This document shows positions 1 through 16,000 of a stretch of DNA of 64,000 nt, piece after piece. Position 1 is the first letter of the stretch; each line of letters starts with the position of its first letter. Under the pieces are notes generated by a model that searched no databases, had not been told where the DNA came from, and saw nothing but the letters and a program-made list of their open reading frames with translations. The position numbers and the translations under genes are program-made. The DNA is from Tomocerus qinae (taxonomy: Eukaryota; Arthropoda; Collembola; Entomobryomorpha; Tomoceridae): the NCBI GenBank assembly GCA_020055645.1, contig CM034546.1, forward strand, positions 116,796,375 through 116,860,374, written 5' to 3'.

Positions 1-3000
1 GTCGAAATAGTAATACCCATTGCGACTATAAGGGAGAATAGCGATCCATTTTGTGTTAGCGTTAACTGAACGCTAAGGCTCTCCATAGCAGTCGTCGTCC
101 CAATGTAAGTCCCCAAGGAATTACGTCAACTTTTGTCTCCCAATTCCAATAGTTACTGCATACAAGAAGTGTAGTAGCGAAAGCTGGCTGGTTTTGACTA
201 TTTGTCGCTGGCTTCGCTCGGCTTCCCGCAAATAACTAACCATTTGAACCACCACGGACTGCTTAAGTCTTCGTGCACTCTGTTAAAGGAGAAAAATAAA
301 ATAGGGAGCCGGAGAAGAAACTCTTACTCAACTGGGATTTGAATTTCTTTTTCTATTTTTTCCTTCGAAAAAGAAGTAAGTACCTAATCTGTTTTCCCAG
401 CAATGCTGGAGTGGGAAAAGCTGTGTACTTCAGTCTAAATTCAATATCTTTCTATTTTATTCACGTGCAAGTCATTTCTCGTCATAATAAAAGTATAAAA
501 TGTAAGTATGACTGTTGGAATGATAGAAATGAACAAGAGTCACTACTCAGGTGCGTAATTGAATGCATTTGTTGAAACAACGAGATGTCATTGAATATCC
601 CATTAGGAATGTGTTCTGTAGAGTTTGAGTCAAGTTTATGACACGGCATTTGAATGACAGTTTGAGCACGTCAGAATTTCCCAATAGTGTTTTCAAGGCA
701 CTTAATGGTAACATTAGGTTGTGAAATGGAAAACAATGTTTTTGTAAATTGGTTAGAGGTAACCCAATTTAAACACATGGGCAGATAGACTAGACTACTG
801 GAAGAGACAAATATTTACCATGAGGATGCTCTCCAGTAGAATATAAGAAATAGTACTGGCAATGAAATAAAACAGAGGAGATATCGCTTCAAATTAAATC
901 AATGAGATTGGATAAATGTCAATTTAGAAGAGTCGCGAGGAATTTGGATGGCAGAAAAGCAACAAAGTCCGGCCAATGATAATATAAAGTTAATCTAACC
1001 TCAAATCTGGAGAGTATTGGCCAGGGAAGGAAAATAAATGAGAGCATTGTGAATGTACCAGTTATATTTAGTCTGTAAGTGATGCCAGCTATCTGATCTG
1101 AGTCGCAGTTGTTGTAATCTGGGAAAGTGTCGAACTCGCTTGAGGGAAATCAAGAGAAAGTCAAGTCAGGGAAATTCGCAACAAGACACAACTTTAAGCT
1201 GAAATAAGACAAGTCCACTCAAGTGTACTGAGAAAAGTCAGGACAGAGCTTCCAGACTACATTTCACTCCACTCATCTACCCTTTTTGTTTTCCAATACA
1301 CACATCACCGTAGATGCAGCCCAGCAGATCATTTCACATTATTACCTACCTATAACATTGACTAGTATATATTTATAGTAGACACATTTACAATAGATAT
1401 ATGCACGACGTGTGATATCTGTTCCCAGCTAGATTGAAAATCAAACCAAATGTCCATGAACCGAGAAGATAAACTGAGTACATTGTGTTCGTGAGTGACT
1501 GATCTAGGATATAGTAATCGCGGCTGTAACTTAAAGCACGGTTCTATGCCAATCTAATAGAATAGACCCATACGGAGATGCATCATTACCTTTTATTCTA
1601 TACTAGGGAGTATTCTACTATAGTTGAGTTACTTTATGTGCACACGACGGGAGAAACAATGCAAACCTTAGTTTGAACATCCGAACCTCTTTTCAGATGG
1701 ATTCCCAAAAGCCACATTAAAGGGCAATAGCAGTTTGACGTGTGACACAGTTCGATGCAAACCTATCATAGTAGACACTGGCGACACAGCTTTCTCCGCT
1801 TACCATTGATTACAATTGCCAGCTATTCTTTCAGATTGTAGGCTCCATTAATAAATTGCTTACACACACAATCTAATGATACACATGGCCTATTGACTCT
1901 GACAATAAAAATTATATACTACCCATAATCGTAACTGCGTCAATGACCTAATTGTCTGTACCAAAATAATGTACTAGAAAATCGTTTAAATAATTTATAG
2001 TGTCTAAACACTCTTCCCAAAGACAGATTGATGAGCCCATTTACCACTAGTTGAACGCTTCAAAATTCACCTGTGAAAATATAGATGTGTTTTGCATTCA
2101 AAATAGAAAATACACGTAATTATGGTTTTAACTTAAGCATTAAACTATAGATATTTTGAAAGTGCAGTAATTCGACATATCAGTAAGTATGTATAAGTAG
2201 TACATCGGTGTGCATGTGAATTTTAATCCAGAAGGATGTTGACAGTTTAAGTCATAATTACCATAAATCGCGGAGGACATTTCTCATTAACTTGTCATGT
2301 GCAACAATATTTCAATTGAGGAAAATATTGACTTGGTTGGATAATCCAATACAACGTGAGACGAGAGCTGTTCCCATTAAACCTTGTGTGGGCGAAAGTT
2401 GTAATTTGTTTCTTGGGTGCCTCTCCAGTTTTTCATTCCCTTACCAAAGTGTATTTGCATTTGTAGTAGTGGAGATTATTCATGTAGATATAATTTTGGA
2501 CTTCCTGTGAACTTGAAGGTATTTGATATGCTTTGGATCGCAATTTGAAAGTTTACTGAACTTTTGAAAACCACTCAAACTCTCATAGTCCACTCTCGAA
2601 TAAGTACTTTGCAAAACATCTATTATGCAGCGATGCATAAATAAGTACGATAATATTCTGTTGCTCCCGATTTAATGTAAAACATTTTTATCTTTAAACA
2701 TAGAATATTTAATTATATTTTGCACTAAAAGGTATGCTTAGACATAATTCATCGTTCCTTACCTGAATATGGAACGTTAATAGAATAAAGCTTACATTTG
2801 CTTTTATTTGGTTTCATATTTAGTGATTTGAATCAAGGAAACCTGTAAGGCAGGCCTAGTGTTCAAATATGTAATCATACTTTCAGACAGCAAATATCAA
2901 TCTATATGAAGATCTAAAGGTTTTAAAAAATTTTCTCGTGATGAAATACTTTCTAAGACAAAATTGTGTACATGTAAAATAGTTAGTGTTGTATTCATAG

Positions 3001-6000
3001 GCTTTGAATGAGCTTAATTCCTGTGCCAGAGAGAGTGTCAATTACAATTGAGTCATAGCTACTGAAACTGAAGTAGCCCTGAATGAGATAAGATTAAATT
3101 CTGGAGTTCCGTCATTTAATGACTATGAAGAATTAGATTAGTTTCGCGGCTAAATGAATTGGTATTTGGAATGTAATTTCATAAATGAATAGTAAATCCT
3201 ATGGTTATGCTTTCAAGAGTCTATCTCTGAATCTGGTGAGTTTCCGCAGTTAGTTTTTGGGTACAAAGCAGTAAAATAGAGTAAGTAGGACACAATGACA
3301 CAAATCGTAATAATAATCTATAGTATCCTTGAGGCAGGAAATAAGTGCAAACAAAATTGGCATTCTCATTAATCTTTCAGTAAGTAGGTGAATAAAATAT
3401 TGCCTTCTATAAAATCCTAGGTTTAAATATGGATGTAGGTACAGAGTTTATCCAACTGAGAGTATACACCTATTTATTATGCAAAGACATGTCCATAGCT
3501 ATTCATAAATTGCCCGTATATGAAAGTAGCTAGTAAATCATTTAGCAGAGCGGAAAGATGCTCTGTTTCGATATAGATATCGTAAGTCGTAATTTAGGTG
3601 AGAGAAATGTACTTTATTTATATAGGATGGTTGGCATTTATTTATTAAGTATTAAAGATAGCCAAAGAAGTGCTTCCAAGTTATTTCTCCACCAGCATTT
3701 TACAAGTTTTGGTTCAAACGTAAAATATTCTCTATCTACATGTGAATCTACATAGTAATAATTTTAATCTGAACTTTTCCTATCTCCATTTTAGCTCATT
3801 AACTCACTTGTGAATAAAACCTAGAGAGTGCTTGTACAGCCTGTCTCGCTTTTCATATAATATAAATTGTCTTTCTCACCACGAAGATTCATATTAGGTA
3901 GATATAGCACATTTGTTAAATTAGTGCAGCAATAATAAAGCTGAAATAAAAATTATTAATAATAACTAGGACAGAATGAATGTTTTTTGCTCTCCATCAT
4001 CACTCCGTTTTGCTCTATGTGCCAAATAGTCCATTAGAATCACTTTTACAAAGTAGGTCTTGTAAAAAGTAAACTTTTAGTACTTCATCTGCTAATTAGT
4101 AAAGACGGCAAGAGTATTGAGGATTGAGGACACTACATAAATACAAATTCTAAGAATAACAATAAATATGGAAGAGTTTTCCAGAATACAATATTTGCAG
4201 TAAATAAATACCTACTACACATAACCAACAACGTGCAATCAGAATAATGAGTATTGTGCACGCACAACAAGAAAGTAACTTTTACTTGCATAATACCTAC
4301 ACAATAGACACACATCTGAGTAGTGAGGGGGGTACTAAAGGGAATTAATCCTTTGCTTTCACCCAACACGGTTCTGTCGTAGATGATTTTCTAAGAGCAA
4401 AACTAAATATTCGTCGAACACAATGTTCCTTGTAAAGTTTCTTGTCGCATGACATTAATGCTCTCTAAACGTGAGTTAGCTCCTAAGACAAAACGAAGAA
4501 AGAATTGTTTACAAGATTTTATAAGGTAGTAGAAACTCCATTTCATTAATGTTTTTAGGTATAGCCGGAGTGAGATGTGTTTGCACTTATAGTTATTATA
4601 CATAAGTTCCTATCTATTTACTACTTCTCCCCATTTGAAAGTTGAAACTCAAAGCAACTAACTCTACAGGAAAAGTTGGCAACTTGATATGAAAACTTTT
4701 CATCCCACGAAACCTAAAACCTACAGCGTCCGATCGAGGAACCCGAAACAACTTGAAAAGTCAAAATCAACCCATAAGGGTTGATGCCATGCATATTCCC
4801 CAACTTTGTTCTGCTGGCTTATATATCAATTGTAAATACAAATTATCTGTTTTTATGTCTAGCTTACACAAAATCAGTTTTGTCATCTCGCTCCTTTTGT
4901 GTAGATAAGAGTGAAAGTAATAAGAGTGCAGTGAGTCTAAATAACCTTGCGATAATTGACTTTTGAACTACCATAGTCTATTCCTGCTCCAAAAATAACT
5001 AGGAATGCATAAATACATCAGGTCTGAGAAAGACATCAATACTTTGCTAATTAAAAGATTTCCCATAGGGCACAATACCCCATTTGGCTCGGGTATCTCA
5101 TGTCAACAGTTTTTATTTGCCAATTACTGTGATGGGGTAATTTTGTGATTTATATTTTAAATACTGTTACTAGTATAACTACTTTTGTTGACAAAACTTT
5201 GGCTATAATCCTATGCATTACAATTAAGCCTTAACTGTCAAAAACACGTGCTGTTTACACTGACTCTGTCAACAAAGCTGTGATTTGTGATTATGTATTA
5301 GACGCCTAACGATTGGTGTTACTGGTTAAATACTGGAAATACTAAATGCTTTATGACTATCTACAAGGCACTATACTAGTGTATGTACCTCAACTATGTA
5401 AACTGCGAGTAATAGGATTTATGGAATTATCTCTGTAAAACCAGAAACAGTATCAATGGAACATTTTCAACACTAACAAATGAAATGGCGCATCATTCAA
5501 GTCTCACTATATCTTCTAGTATATTAATCTAGAAAGCTAGAGAAGCACATGAAGAGGCTCAATCCTGACCTAAATCCCATGATAACAAATGTAGTAATCA
5601 TAGAAAGCACTAAGACAGACTAAGGAAATCTCTATTTGCTGTTGAAAAGTGTAAGGGAGTGGTGAGATAAGAGGAAGTAGGAATACATGAAGGTGTCTGG
5701 GAATTTCTCTTCTTTAACTGACTGCTGAGTCTCTGGCGTGAGCATGACAGCTCAACACTAAAACACGCATCTAAGTTAATTAAAATAACCTATTCACATC
5801 CTCACTTCTATATATTCCCTCCTACACACTAAAGCACTCTATGATTAATTCATTTTATTTTTATGCATATCTTAAGGAGGATGCAAATATTGTTCGTAGT
5901 TCCCTTTAAGTCAGTTGCCATATTCAATTTGTCATTGTAGGTTCTTGGAGAACGTCTTTTTTACAAGGTCGCCCTCTTGTTAATGTACAGCCGTGTGGTT

Positions 6001-9000
6001 TTCAGTAGACATTGTTTTCTGTCTACTTTCAGTGCAATTTATCTATCGGTTTATTCTAGGATTATATGCTATATACTACAATTTACTGCAAAGCAAACAG
6101 AATAACTGCTATTATTCAGTAACTAATCCTAGGTTATAGATATCTGGATACTCAAATCGAGATTCACACGGGACACAATAGCAAGTCTTAAATCAGTTTA
6201 CAGAACTAAGTTTCTAAGCATTCGTCTCATCTTTCTGGTTTCCAGTTTCTCTGTCCTAACTTCTCTTACAGAATCTCGGGGATTTATTAGCAATTAATAG
6301 TAGAGCAAGTTTGTCAGATTATATTGGAAAGAGAATTAATCAAGTTGATTATATAGCATTAAATGGGCTTGTAGTAACAAGCATAATATGACAATGGTGA
6401 TATACACATAGTAAACGACTGTGGTTTTGTGTCAGTTGTTCAAATCTTCAATAAGAAACAGCTAGGTTACGTGTAGCTTCCGTGTAGTTGATACTTGCTA
6501 CTACAACGAATAGGTAGAACTCATAATTATTACAAATCCCAAATGATGAATTCAGTATTATCACAAATATTATGTATATTTATGTTTTAAAATACAATTA
6601 ACGCTGCTTCTTCATGAATTCATTAGAATATATTTCTGCACGTGAAATGTGCTGACACCGCATTTTGAGGAATAAGCAGTGTTCAGTCATGGAAAACTCA
6701 GAAATTTAATATTCAAATGTTCATTATTCTTGGGAGAGGGAACGTCTTGAAGAATGAAACAGTGAAGATGTAGTAAATAGATTAAGAGTTAAGGACTGAA
6801 AGCAACTGGTAGGAATATAACTTGCATTGGTAAGTTTCCGTTGTGTAGCCATAGTCTTTAAAGTGAGCGAGTGGTAAATTGATATCTAAATATCTTATAA
6901 AGGAAAACTATCTTGGGAGTAGACTCCTTCATATTATAACTTACTTACACTAACTACACAGACTACTCTTGAATGAAAGTTTTATCTTCTTAGAATATGC
7001 TGAAAACGCAGTACAACGGTGAGTAGTGAGTTTAAACCGAAAAATTCCTTTAAAAAATGCTAAAATGCTGTTCCGTGAACATGCAAAAAATTGGGTTTAT
7101 GGATACTCTCTCAGGATTCAATTATGTTTCGCTGTTGAGTATACATTACTTGTTTGTAGAGTAACATAATATTTCCTATGCAGAATCATTCTACTCTGCA
7201 CTTACGGCTGCGTGCTACCATACGACATTACTCCTACTAGCGAAATCTATACCTATTGATCAACCTGTCTTATCTATTTACATAAATGGAAGTTGGTGAA
7301 GGCACTACAGAAAACCTGGTTACCTTTAAAAATCTATAAAGTTATTCATACAAAAATCTCTGCTCTCTACCAAAACTATTTCCTAAGTACTTCACAGTCT
7401 CTCCTCCTCTACGAATTTCACAATACTATTGGTTACCCAAATTCTCTTTCCTCGCATTTTACATTGGTGTGACGAAATAGTATAAAAGTACGATGGTAGA
7501 TACTCGTAACTGCATCTGTTTCCCAATACATCAATTCTACACAGTCAGCAGAGCGAGTCGTATATTCTAAATCGACAGCAGATATGTTTATAGTACTTTC
7601 TGTTTGAACTGTAACAAAAATAAAATTGGCTCGTTATGTTTGTCAAAAACAAGAGTGGTATTTGTAGGTATTTACAGAGTTGAAGTAGACATGTATATAC
7701 CGTCGTTGTTCAAGCGAAAATTTCATCTTATTGTTAGTAGCTTCATGGGAAGATATTATATGAAAATCGAAGACGTTAATTCAGTGCTCGGATGTAGTAT
7801 ACTTATTGTGATATCATTTTTTCTACCTAAAGTATCGTAAATACATACAGGAAATTTCCTGAATGTATTTTGCCCCAAGTCTTTATTACCTTGATGCAAA
7901 AATTACATTTTCTACTTGGAATATTGACGTTAAAAAGAAATGGAAATGACAGCTACCTTCGTTAACTTCAAACATGAATGAAAATTAGTCAGTCCATTTA
8001 TGCCTGCCATAAACATTACACCATGCTAATAGAGACATTCTAATGGCATTAAGACCATCTCTTTTACATCCAGGGAATATGTGCCATGTCACATTTCAGG
8101 AATACGAGATAATTGACTTTGCTGAAGGTGATGCTTTGGTAGGAATTGTAGCATTTAATGCTTTTTGACTGACAATTGAAAGTTAACAGCTCCACAAATG
8201 TTTGAGTAATGATTAAGTGAACCTTTCCATCTGTCTACATGTCTAGTCAGTTTCGATTATTTTGTATTCATTTCAGACAGGTTAACCAAGTTTATTTTAG
8301 GAAGCTTCATCCTGTCTGCATATGCATACATTGTTAGAAGAAATATGCTTGTTTATCAACATTTTAGTCAGTAAAATTGATATAAAAATATTTTACACAT
8401 TTCAGTAGCATTTCCCCACTAGCAAAGATGTCAAAGATGACATGTACTGTCTACTACGCAGAAACATTTTTCAATAATGTGTTTTATATTTTGTAGACTG
8501 AATCATGGCAGATTGAATCTTTCAAACAAATATCTTGTCATATTACCATTAAGTTAGTGATCACCTACCTGTTCTACCAAGAAGTTATACTAGAAGGTTA
8601 TGTTATGAATATTACAGCTTAATTAAGTAAGCTGAACTTTAAAAGTAGGACACTTATTTGCATAGTAATCGAATGAAGACTACAGAATACTACGGAGTAG
8701 ATATACAGTGTAACGGGACAAAAGTTTTGAAAACTTTCTTCATTTTAAATCAACACATTAGGGCAGGAAGTTGGCTTTGGAGTATGGGTCGTATTGGGCT
8801 ATCGTGGCACCAGTATTGGTACTAGAAATGGGATGAATCTTTTCGGGAGAGCAATATGCTTGCATTATTGAGATTCATCTAATGCACAACTTTTGAATAT
8901 GGTCGTTAGTTTTATGCTATAGATGTAGTAATTGACGCTAACGTTTAATTAGCATGGAAAAGAGTACTTTAAATTAGGATTTTGTAACTAATGCACAAGG

Positions 9001-10000
9001 AGACTGGGGATCCCGCCTCTTTTTATTGTTAACAAGCGCTAATCGGCACAAGTGTCTTTCACAGTATGTCTATCGATGTTTTGCACGAAAGGCTTTTGTG
9101 TAATATGAAAAGATGCGTTGTGAGAAGGGAAGTCAGCTGCCAAAATCACTTGACTTTATTTTATGGAGAAAGGGCATGAAGCATGAAATGGAAGTTACAC
9201 TCATGCATATGATGAGCTGAGTGAGTAAGGCCCGTGCTTAGGTAGAAGTGAATGCTATCTAGTAGGAGTCTATTTGTATCATTTTATGTGCTACACCTTC
9301 TTCTGTCTTTATTCCACCGCTTTTGCCCACCTAAATCTTATTTATAAGGATAAATCATAATGGCAACAATATTACCAAGAAGCAGAGGAAGCCAAATCAA
9401 GTCATGCCGAGTCAGTTGCTGAATGAATGCAGTGGAGCACCTTTTCCTCCAACTAAATATAACATACTTATCACGAAATGCAGTTAGAGAATGAGAGGAG
9501 GAAGAAGAAAGTAAGATCTTCGTCCGTGGGCACAATGAAGATAGAAGTTTGACTTGTTTGGCTGCATACAGTGGAATCCAAATTGAATTTGACGCCGGCC
9601 GTTGCTACCAACCGTTTTCTACGTGTCTAATGTCAGTTCTGACATGGCAAAACTGAATGAAGTGCTCATGAATTTCTCCTTTCCTAACGTGAAATTACTT
9701 TATAGGTATCTTATGCATTTGATTGCATTAGACTGAAAGAGAACAGAAGTGAAATATGAGTGCCTAAAGTGAGTGGGCTGAAGGCAATTCTCTGTTCTAT
9801 TTACACGTTTCTCCATATAAAGGCAGTTAATATTTAATGCTCAATATTTCAGAGTAGGTAAATTATATAAGAAAGCTAGAAGCATTTCTTATGGGAAATT
9901 GATCAACAAAATATTATGTAATAGTAGATATTATTAATACACTAATGCTATATTGACGAACAAGGGAACTTCATATTCCCAAGGTATAATATGATTTCTC
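1..10000. other. Non-coding stretch, no gene supported
   Basis: No exon with family resemblance was found on either strand. Open frames are at most about 80 codons, which is expected by chance at this base composition. Small structures seen: a perfect 8-bp hairpin at 56-76 (TTAGCGTT, 5-base loop, AACGCTAA) and a palindrome-like TCAACCC/GGGTTGA at about 4767-4784. Both are at chance level in a window this size. It could be intergenic or intron of a gene outside the window. Confidence 0.6.
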
Positions 10001-13000
10001 TCACAACAACAGAAATTGCCCAGCACTCCTGTCTACATACATAAATACTTATTTTGGCGATAGAATCCAGTCATTAGATATCAGCATCCAACTACCTCTC
10101 CAATTACTAGATAATATACACGAACTGACAATAATAATCATTTCGGCATAATATAATGTGAAGACTTAAGTAGTGAACGTAGTTTATTTTCATGTCTTAA
10201 TGTAAGAATGCATCGTATAAAATAAGTATCCACTAAAATAACATGCGAGCTGCCAGTATTCAGTAGCAAACAACCAGGTCGTTCAACTACAGGGTGTGGT
10301 ACTGTTAAACCTTCATTACACTTTTGCAATGGTGTAAATAAGAATCTCCGTGTATTTATACTGGCAGTAGAATACTGGTGAAAGTTTCTTAGGGGATTAG
10401 TGGGTGAAAAGAGGAAGTCATATGAGAAATTTATACTTAGCACCCTGTGCCATTTAACATTAAGTAGGGTCCCCTGTGTAGCAGTATTGTACACTACTCA
10501 CCTTTCTTATTTATTGCCAGTGCCAAATTATTCATTTAAGTAGACACTCGCAAGATCCAATAAAGCTACCTATATACAATTATAGTTTGCCACGTTCAAT
10601 AATGTAAACAAGAGAAGCAGTAATCCTCAAGTATATTAAGAGCGTAAATAAATATTGCATTAAGATACCAAATAATGAATTTGATACTGGTAAGAGAATT
10701 AGTAAACAATTTTTGTTATAATACAGGTAAGCAATGAAAATTCTTGGTAAACTAAATATAGAAGCAACGCAATCGTCTACAAAGGATTTACATTCATAAC
10801 GCAAACCATAGAACAGTGAATAACTTTAAGAGTATGGAAGTGAGTAAGTCGCTCGGTAAGTTTCAAGGGTGACGAGTCTGAAGAGGGATTCGCGAGTTTA
10901 CAATTGTCTGTGTGAACATTGAGGATCTAAATATTTAACGTTGAATTTTACTCTGCACAGAGGAGAATGAGATTCCTCTTAGGGGAATAATACAAGTCTG
11001 TCGTAAGCGTACTGTTGCCTTTCATTACAGTAGGTTTTTGGTGTAGTTTGAAACGTGTGTGTAGTAAGGAAGGACACGAAGTAGAACTTTATGCTAGTAA
11101 ACCAAGCATTATGCATTGCATTGTAATGCCCGCCGAGAGTTTGATTAATTATACATTAGCACATGGGAAGCTACGACTGCAGTGTGTAATGTCTGTGTAT
11201 GTAGACACACTACACTTGAAAAAAGAATAGCTTAGGTAGTCTTAGGTAAGAAATGTAATCCTGTAACGTGAAGACGGGACGAACTTGTGGAGTTGAAAGT
11301 TGTAGCAGTAACTTGCTTCTTGAGACTGTAGTAGTGCATTGGATCTGAGAACTACTTACTACAGACACTAGAACGGTGTAGATTCTTTCTTGAATAGAAT
11401 ACATATATAGGAAATAAAAGAAACCGCCTCAGGTCTCAGCTTTCAAATAATGCAGGGAAATTAGGTCAAGTGCTCCCGACTGCTGACAAATGGTAGATGC
11501 GCTCAAATTGGGAATAAGACGGTTATAAATAACGAAAACTGAAATGTCACGTTTGCACAGTGTAAGTAGTGAACTGGACGAAACTGAAGAGATCTGCTTC
11601 CTTGGGTTTCGAAATAGTCGAATTATGAGGGAGAGTCGCCCACTGGAACTGTGGGAGCAAAAAATAAGAAGAAAGCTGACAGCAGTTGAATTAAGATGAG
11701 TAAGTTAGCCCTGCTGTATATTTGTACACCCCAGATACTTATACTTTTTGGCCTTAACTAGTGAACAGCCATAAGTAGTACAACTCACTTATAAAATGTT
11801 AACGCATAAAAACGAATCACGTTATCATGTAAGCTGGTTAGACAAATACTCAGTTTTACCTCACATTCTTCTTTTCTTACAGGCAATTTCATGCCCTTCT
11901 CCTTTCTTTCTAACTCTTCTTCTTTTCTTTCACATCTCAACTTTCTCTTCTTTAACTACATCCTCGTCTGTCCTACTACGTGTGATTTATAAATAAATTA
12001 ACGTCCCTATCCACTACATTATTGATAACGATATGAACTTTTCTATTCCCTCTTATTGGGTTATTGCAATTGCAATGGACATGGAATGTCCAATTCAGCA
12101 ACTTACACTGCACTGTTCACTCCTGCACTTTATAACCCACGCATGGCTATAGGGACTTATTATCTATTATATACCTATATGAACATGTACACAAAAATTC
12201 TTTTTAACTTGGATTCTTTACCTACAAAGTCTTCTTCATCCGATATTTAAAAAAGTTCTCGAGTTACTTTTTCTAGTCCACAGACGCATACTTCTTTTCA
12301 AAATATACAGAAAGTAGACTAAAATAGACGCGCATAGTAAATCAGGCAAGATCAAAAATGGCCTACAATCCCAAGATATTATCCACAGTGAATAGAAAGG
12401 CGATTTTCAATCATTCCACCTCGAATTCTAAATGATACAACATGAGGTAGGCCAAGGACGAAAGTCACATTCTAAATGCATACATACCTAACGACATACA
12501 CAAATACATCCTACACAGCTCAATCAACTTTTGTCAGGTGGAGTAAACTAAGACCTTTTGATCGTCTTACACACGTCTGCTCACTTAAATGCACTTACTA
12601 CCGATACAGCTACGGCTAAAGCAATATATTTTCCTAATGGAAAGGTAAAAGTGTTCCCCAATGCAATTCAATGACCTAGAAAATTCACTTTCTAAACAGA
12701 TAAACGTGATTTATTGCTAAAGATTTGCAAGTCAGCATGTACCCGTATTCCTTCCTCTTTAAGTGATGTACTGACTTGTTTTGTAATCGAGGAAAAAGCA
12801 TTACAGTACATCAAAATTTATCTTCTGTGGCATTGGCAATTTTTGCAGTAAAATGCTCACCAGCATACTATTCTAAGTAATCTCTTCCACATCTGTAACA
12901 AAATATCCATTAATTCAAACACATTCTCAATGTGATGTAATAAATTATACAACGAAACAAGACCTACGACCACTGCGCACTAAATCTGCTACTTTTTCAT

Positions 13001-16000
13001 TAACTCTAGATTTTAATCGAAATCATAAGTTTGATCCTTTTTCAAATCAATGTGTCTACTAGAAGTATCTAGGGATAACAATATTGTACTTGAATTCAAT
13101 AACGAAAGCTATAAGTTAAGAGCCAAATGGAATGCAGCTCTAAATTGGCTACAATGAATGACCTTTCAAATATCTAGTAACTCAACTTCAAAATTAGATT
13201 TTGTAATTACTGTATGTTATCATTTAGAGAAGGCTTAATGACCATTTACTTATCAATCGCATTAGAAATTATTTCTTTTATATATTGGTTAACAGGTAAA
13301 ATTTTGAATTTTATGTTTCTCGATTTAGTATCAAATAGTGGTTGTGATAACGTACCTGTGGTATGACAAATATCACATTCCTAATACCAATGAGGACCTT
13401 AGTATATAACCAGGCTTTTTAATATTGAGGCATGCAAGAGTATTATAACTTCAATTTTCCAATAGGTTGAGTAAAAGGAATAGTTTGCTAAATATTTTAG
13501 AAATTTATCGCATTTTTGTAAACCATGCATACTTCGTCTATAATCCTGTGCTATTTATCTAAGATTAGTGAAGAAGCAAGGATTAACGGTAGGTAGGTAC
13601 AACAATTTCGTTGTTTGCCAACGGCTTTGCTACAGTTGTCCCCAATACTGTTAGCACGTTGCCTAATAATCCCAAAAATATTAGCATAGTAAGTTACATA
13701 TTAGCAAATAACTATATTATACTACCCTGGAGCCTAACAAGGTAGTAAATTCAAGTTATATAATTTCCACGAGTTCTACGTGGTTGTACTTTAAGCCCAA
13801 GAATAAGTACACTGTGGAACTTCAGTTATGAAATCTCCAGTAGAGTCGAGTAAATAAGAACCTGAAAATGAATAAGCATTTGAAAGCAAAACACAATGGT
13901 GCGAGTTTGGAAACGTGAGAGAGATGAGGATTAGCTTAAAGTAATAATATAGAAATGATGTTGATGAAGGAAAGTTACAAACGAGTATATTTTCCAAAGA
14001 TTTCGTTTTAGCAAAATATTTTCCTGGCAAAGCTACGTTGCGACTTTATTAAAACGGTAAACTGGAGAAGTGTAGCAAAACTAGTTTTAATATTAAAGCT
14101 AAGTTGTTTCTTCCCAGAAATTTTAAACTCTTTTCTATCAATATCATTGAATTTATATTCATATTTCATAGGAATATAAGTAGTATCAAATGTGCAGTGC
14201 GCACCTTCTCTTCACAAGCATATGGGGTAGGTATATTTCGTATTGGAGGGATATTAATATAGTAGTATGGAAGCTACATTGGATAGAGCTGGGTACATTA
14301 GTTTTAACTCTTTATTGCAAACTCCTGATCGTGAGTTTTACTGCCTTTGGAGTGGTCTAGAGAAGTGTTTAGGCATTGGAAGTGGTAGAGTATTAATTCA
14401 AAAAGTTCCATATCTACATCACTTATCTAGAGCACACTCTCGTTCACTTACTGCTTCAAATGCATTTTCTATGAACTCGTTCCCAGTCCGCCTTTTCGTA
14501 AACTATTATTCTGAAACTCGTTTGGCCAACATGAGATGTTAGTGCGGTCGTGTTTTTATCTGGAGGTGTCGGTTTCAAGTTGAGACTTGGCTTAGCTAGG
14601 CTTATGCGAGTCAGTATGTAGTGTTCGTTGCATTCCATCATTTTAATGGTATATGCATTTGCACCTTGGTATAAACTGTAAATACAAAGCGGGAGTGTGC
14701 ATAGGGAATCATATTTTGTATTTGGGTGGCGGGTGGTCTGGGCGGAATTTTTCCCAAGTCGCAGACTTTGAAAAGTTGCCTTTGCTCTTGAATGTTAAGG
14801 TGGTTCTTAATGCACGTGCTAACCATATATTGGTCATAAGAGTATACCCAGGCGGGGCAGATGAAGAGAAAACTCAACCAGGGTCAAATAAATACTATAA
14901 GGATTCGATTTGATGGCTTATCATGAAAATCCTCGTATTTTACAAGGAAGACTTGGAATCGAAGGGAGTGCGATAGTAAACTAAAGCAATGCTGACGGGA
15001 ATTGTTTATCTCCTTTCTATTCTACTTTCACGGCCGTTTTCCCCATTAAGTTTTCACTACGACTACAACAATTGCTCAGATCTCTGTTGTGCTCTCTTTG
15101 TTCTGCCGCACAATGGGGGCCACTATATTGTTATTACACTTCAGGCTCCAATGTCCGTCCTCGAGACAACTTAAATTTATATCTTTGATCTAATAAAGGA
15201 AGATCTACTCACTAAGTGCCTGCAGATAAGACGACCTATAATGATATGTGATCTTCTGGGATTTTCTACAGGAATGCAAACTTCGTCCCATACTTGATAA
15301 ATACCATATTGACTTCACAAGCAAGTCAATATTATACTAGTCAGTATAAAACATTGTTCAACACAGCGTTATCCACCTACGAAAGAATTCCTTGCTTTAC
15401 CATCGACAAATACCAAAAGGTCCTTATCATAAACTGCTAGAAGTATTTTACCCTTGCTATACACAAGCATATTACACAACGTTTTATGTTTAGCATTTTA
15501 TTACTTAATAAGGATGCATCCGGTTATCCTGCAAAGCATTAGAAAAGCAGATAGAAAATTAAAGTTGAGGTAGGAAACATTGCCTTTCCTATTAGGCACC
15601 TTTTAAGAAAGTACATAAATATTGCATATAGCAAACATATTTTATTTTAAACAGAAGAAACGGCCCATTATCCACATTGCAGTTGCAAACGCCATGCGCC
15701 CTACTCAGCTATAAGTTATGACTGAAAAAATCGCTTAGCCTTGTTTCTAGGAAATACAAAATTTTCATTCTCAGGAAGCTCAGTTTAAGAAAGTTCTCCA
15801 CTTTGGGAGAATAAACTCATCGTTAAATGGCAAATAAGCAGAGCACTTTTAGATTTACGACGAGACTATACACGTAGGTATAGTTATTTATGTACACTTA
15901 GGTAGCTCTCGTTTAAAAATCCATTTCGGGCAGAGTGAAGAAAGGAACCGAAGAGATAAGCTACGCCAAAGTAAATTCATAATGGCTTTTATTGTAGAGA

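Noticed and set aside
56-76. Perfect 8-bp hairpin as a terminator-like element
   Set aside because: Several hairpins of this size are expected by chance in 64 kb, and such terminators are not used by eukaryotic polymerase II.
9632-9647. Near-palindrome ATGTCAG/CTGACAT
   Set aside because: Seven-base arms are common by chance and no wider structure surrounds them.
10138-10494. 118-codon open frame on the minus strand
   Set aside because: Chance length, with no recognisable motif and no flanking splice pattern.
14267-14913. Two neighbouring plus-strand frames of 91 and 86 codons
   Set aside because: They are in a locally GC-richer patch, which lowers stop frequency, but resemble nothing known and cannot be joined in phase by good splice sites.
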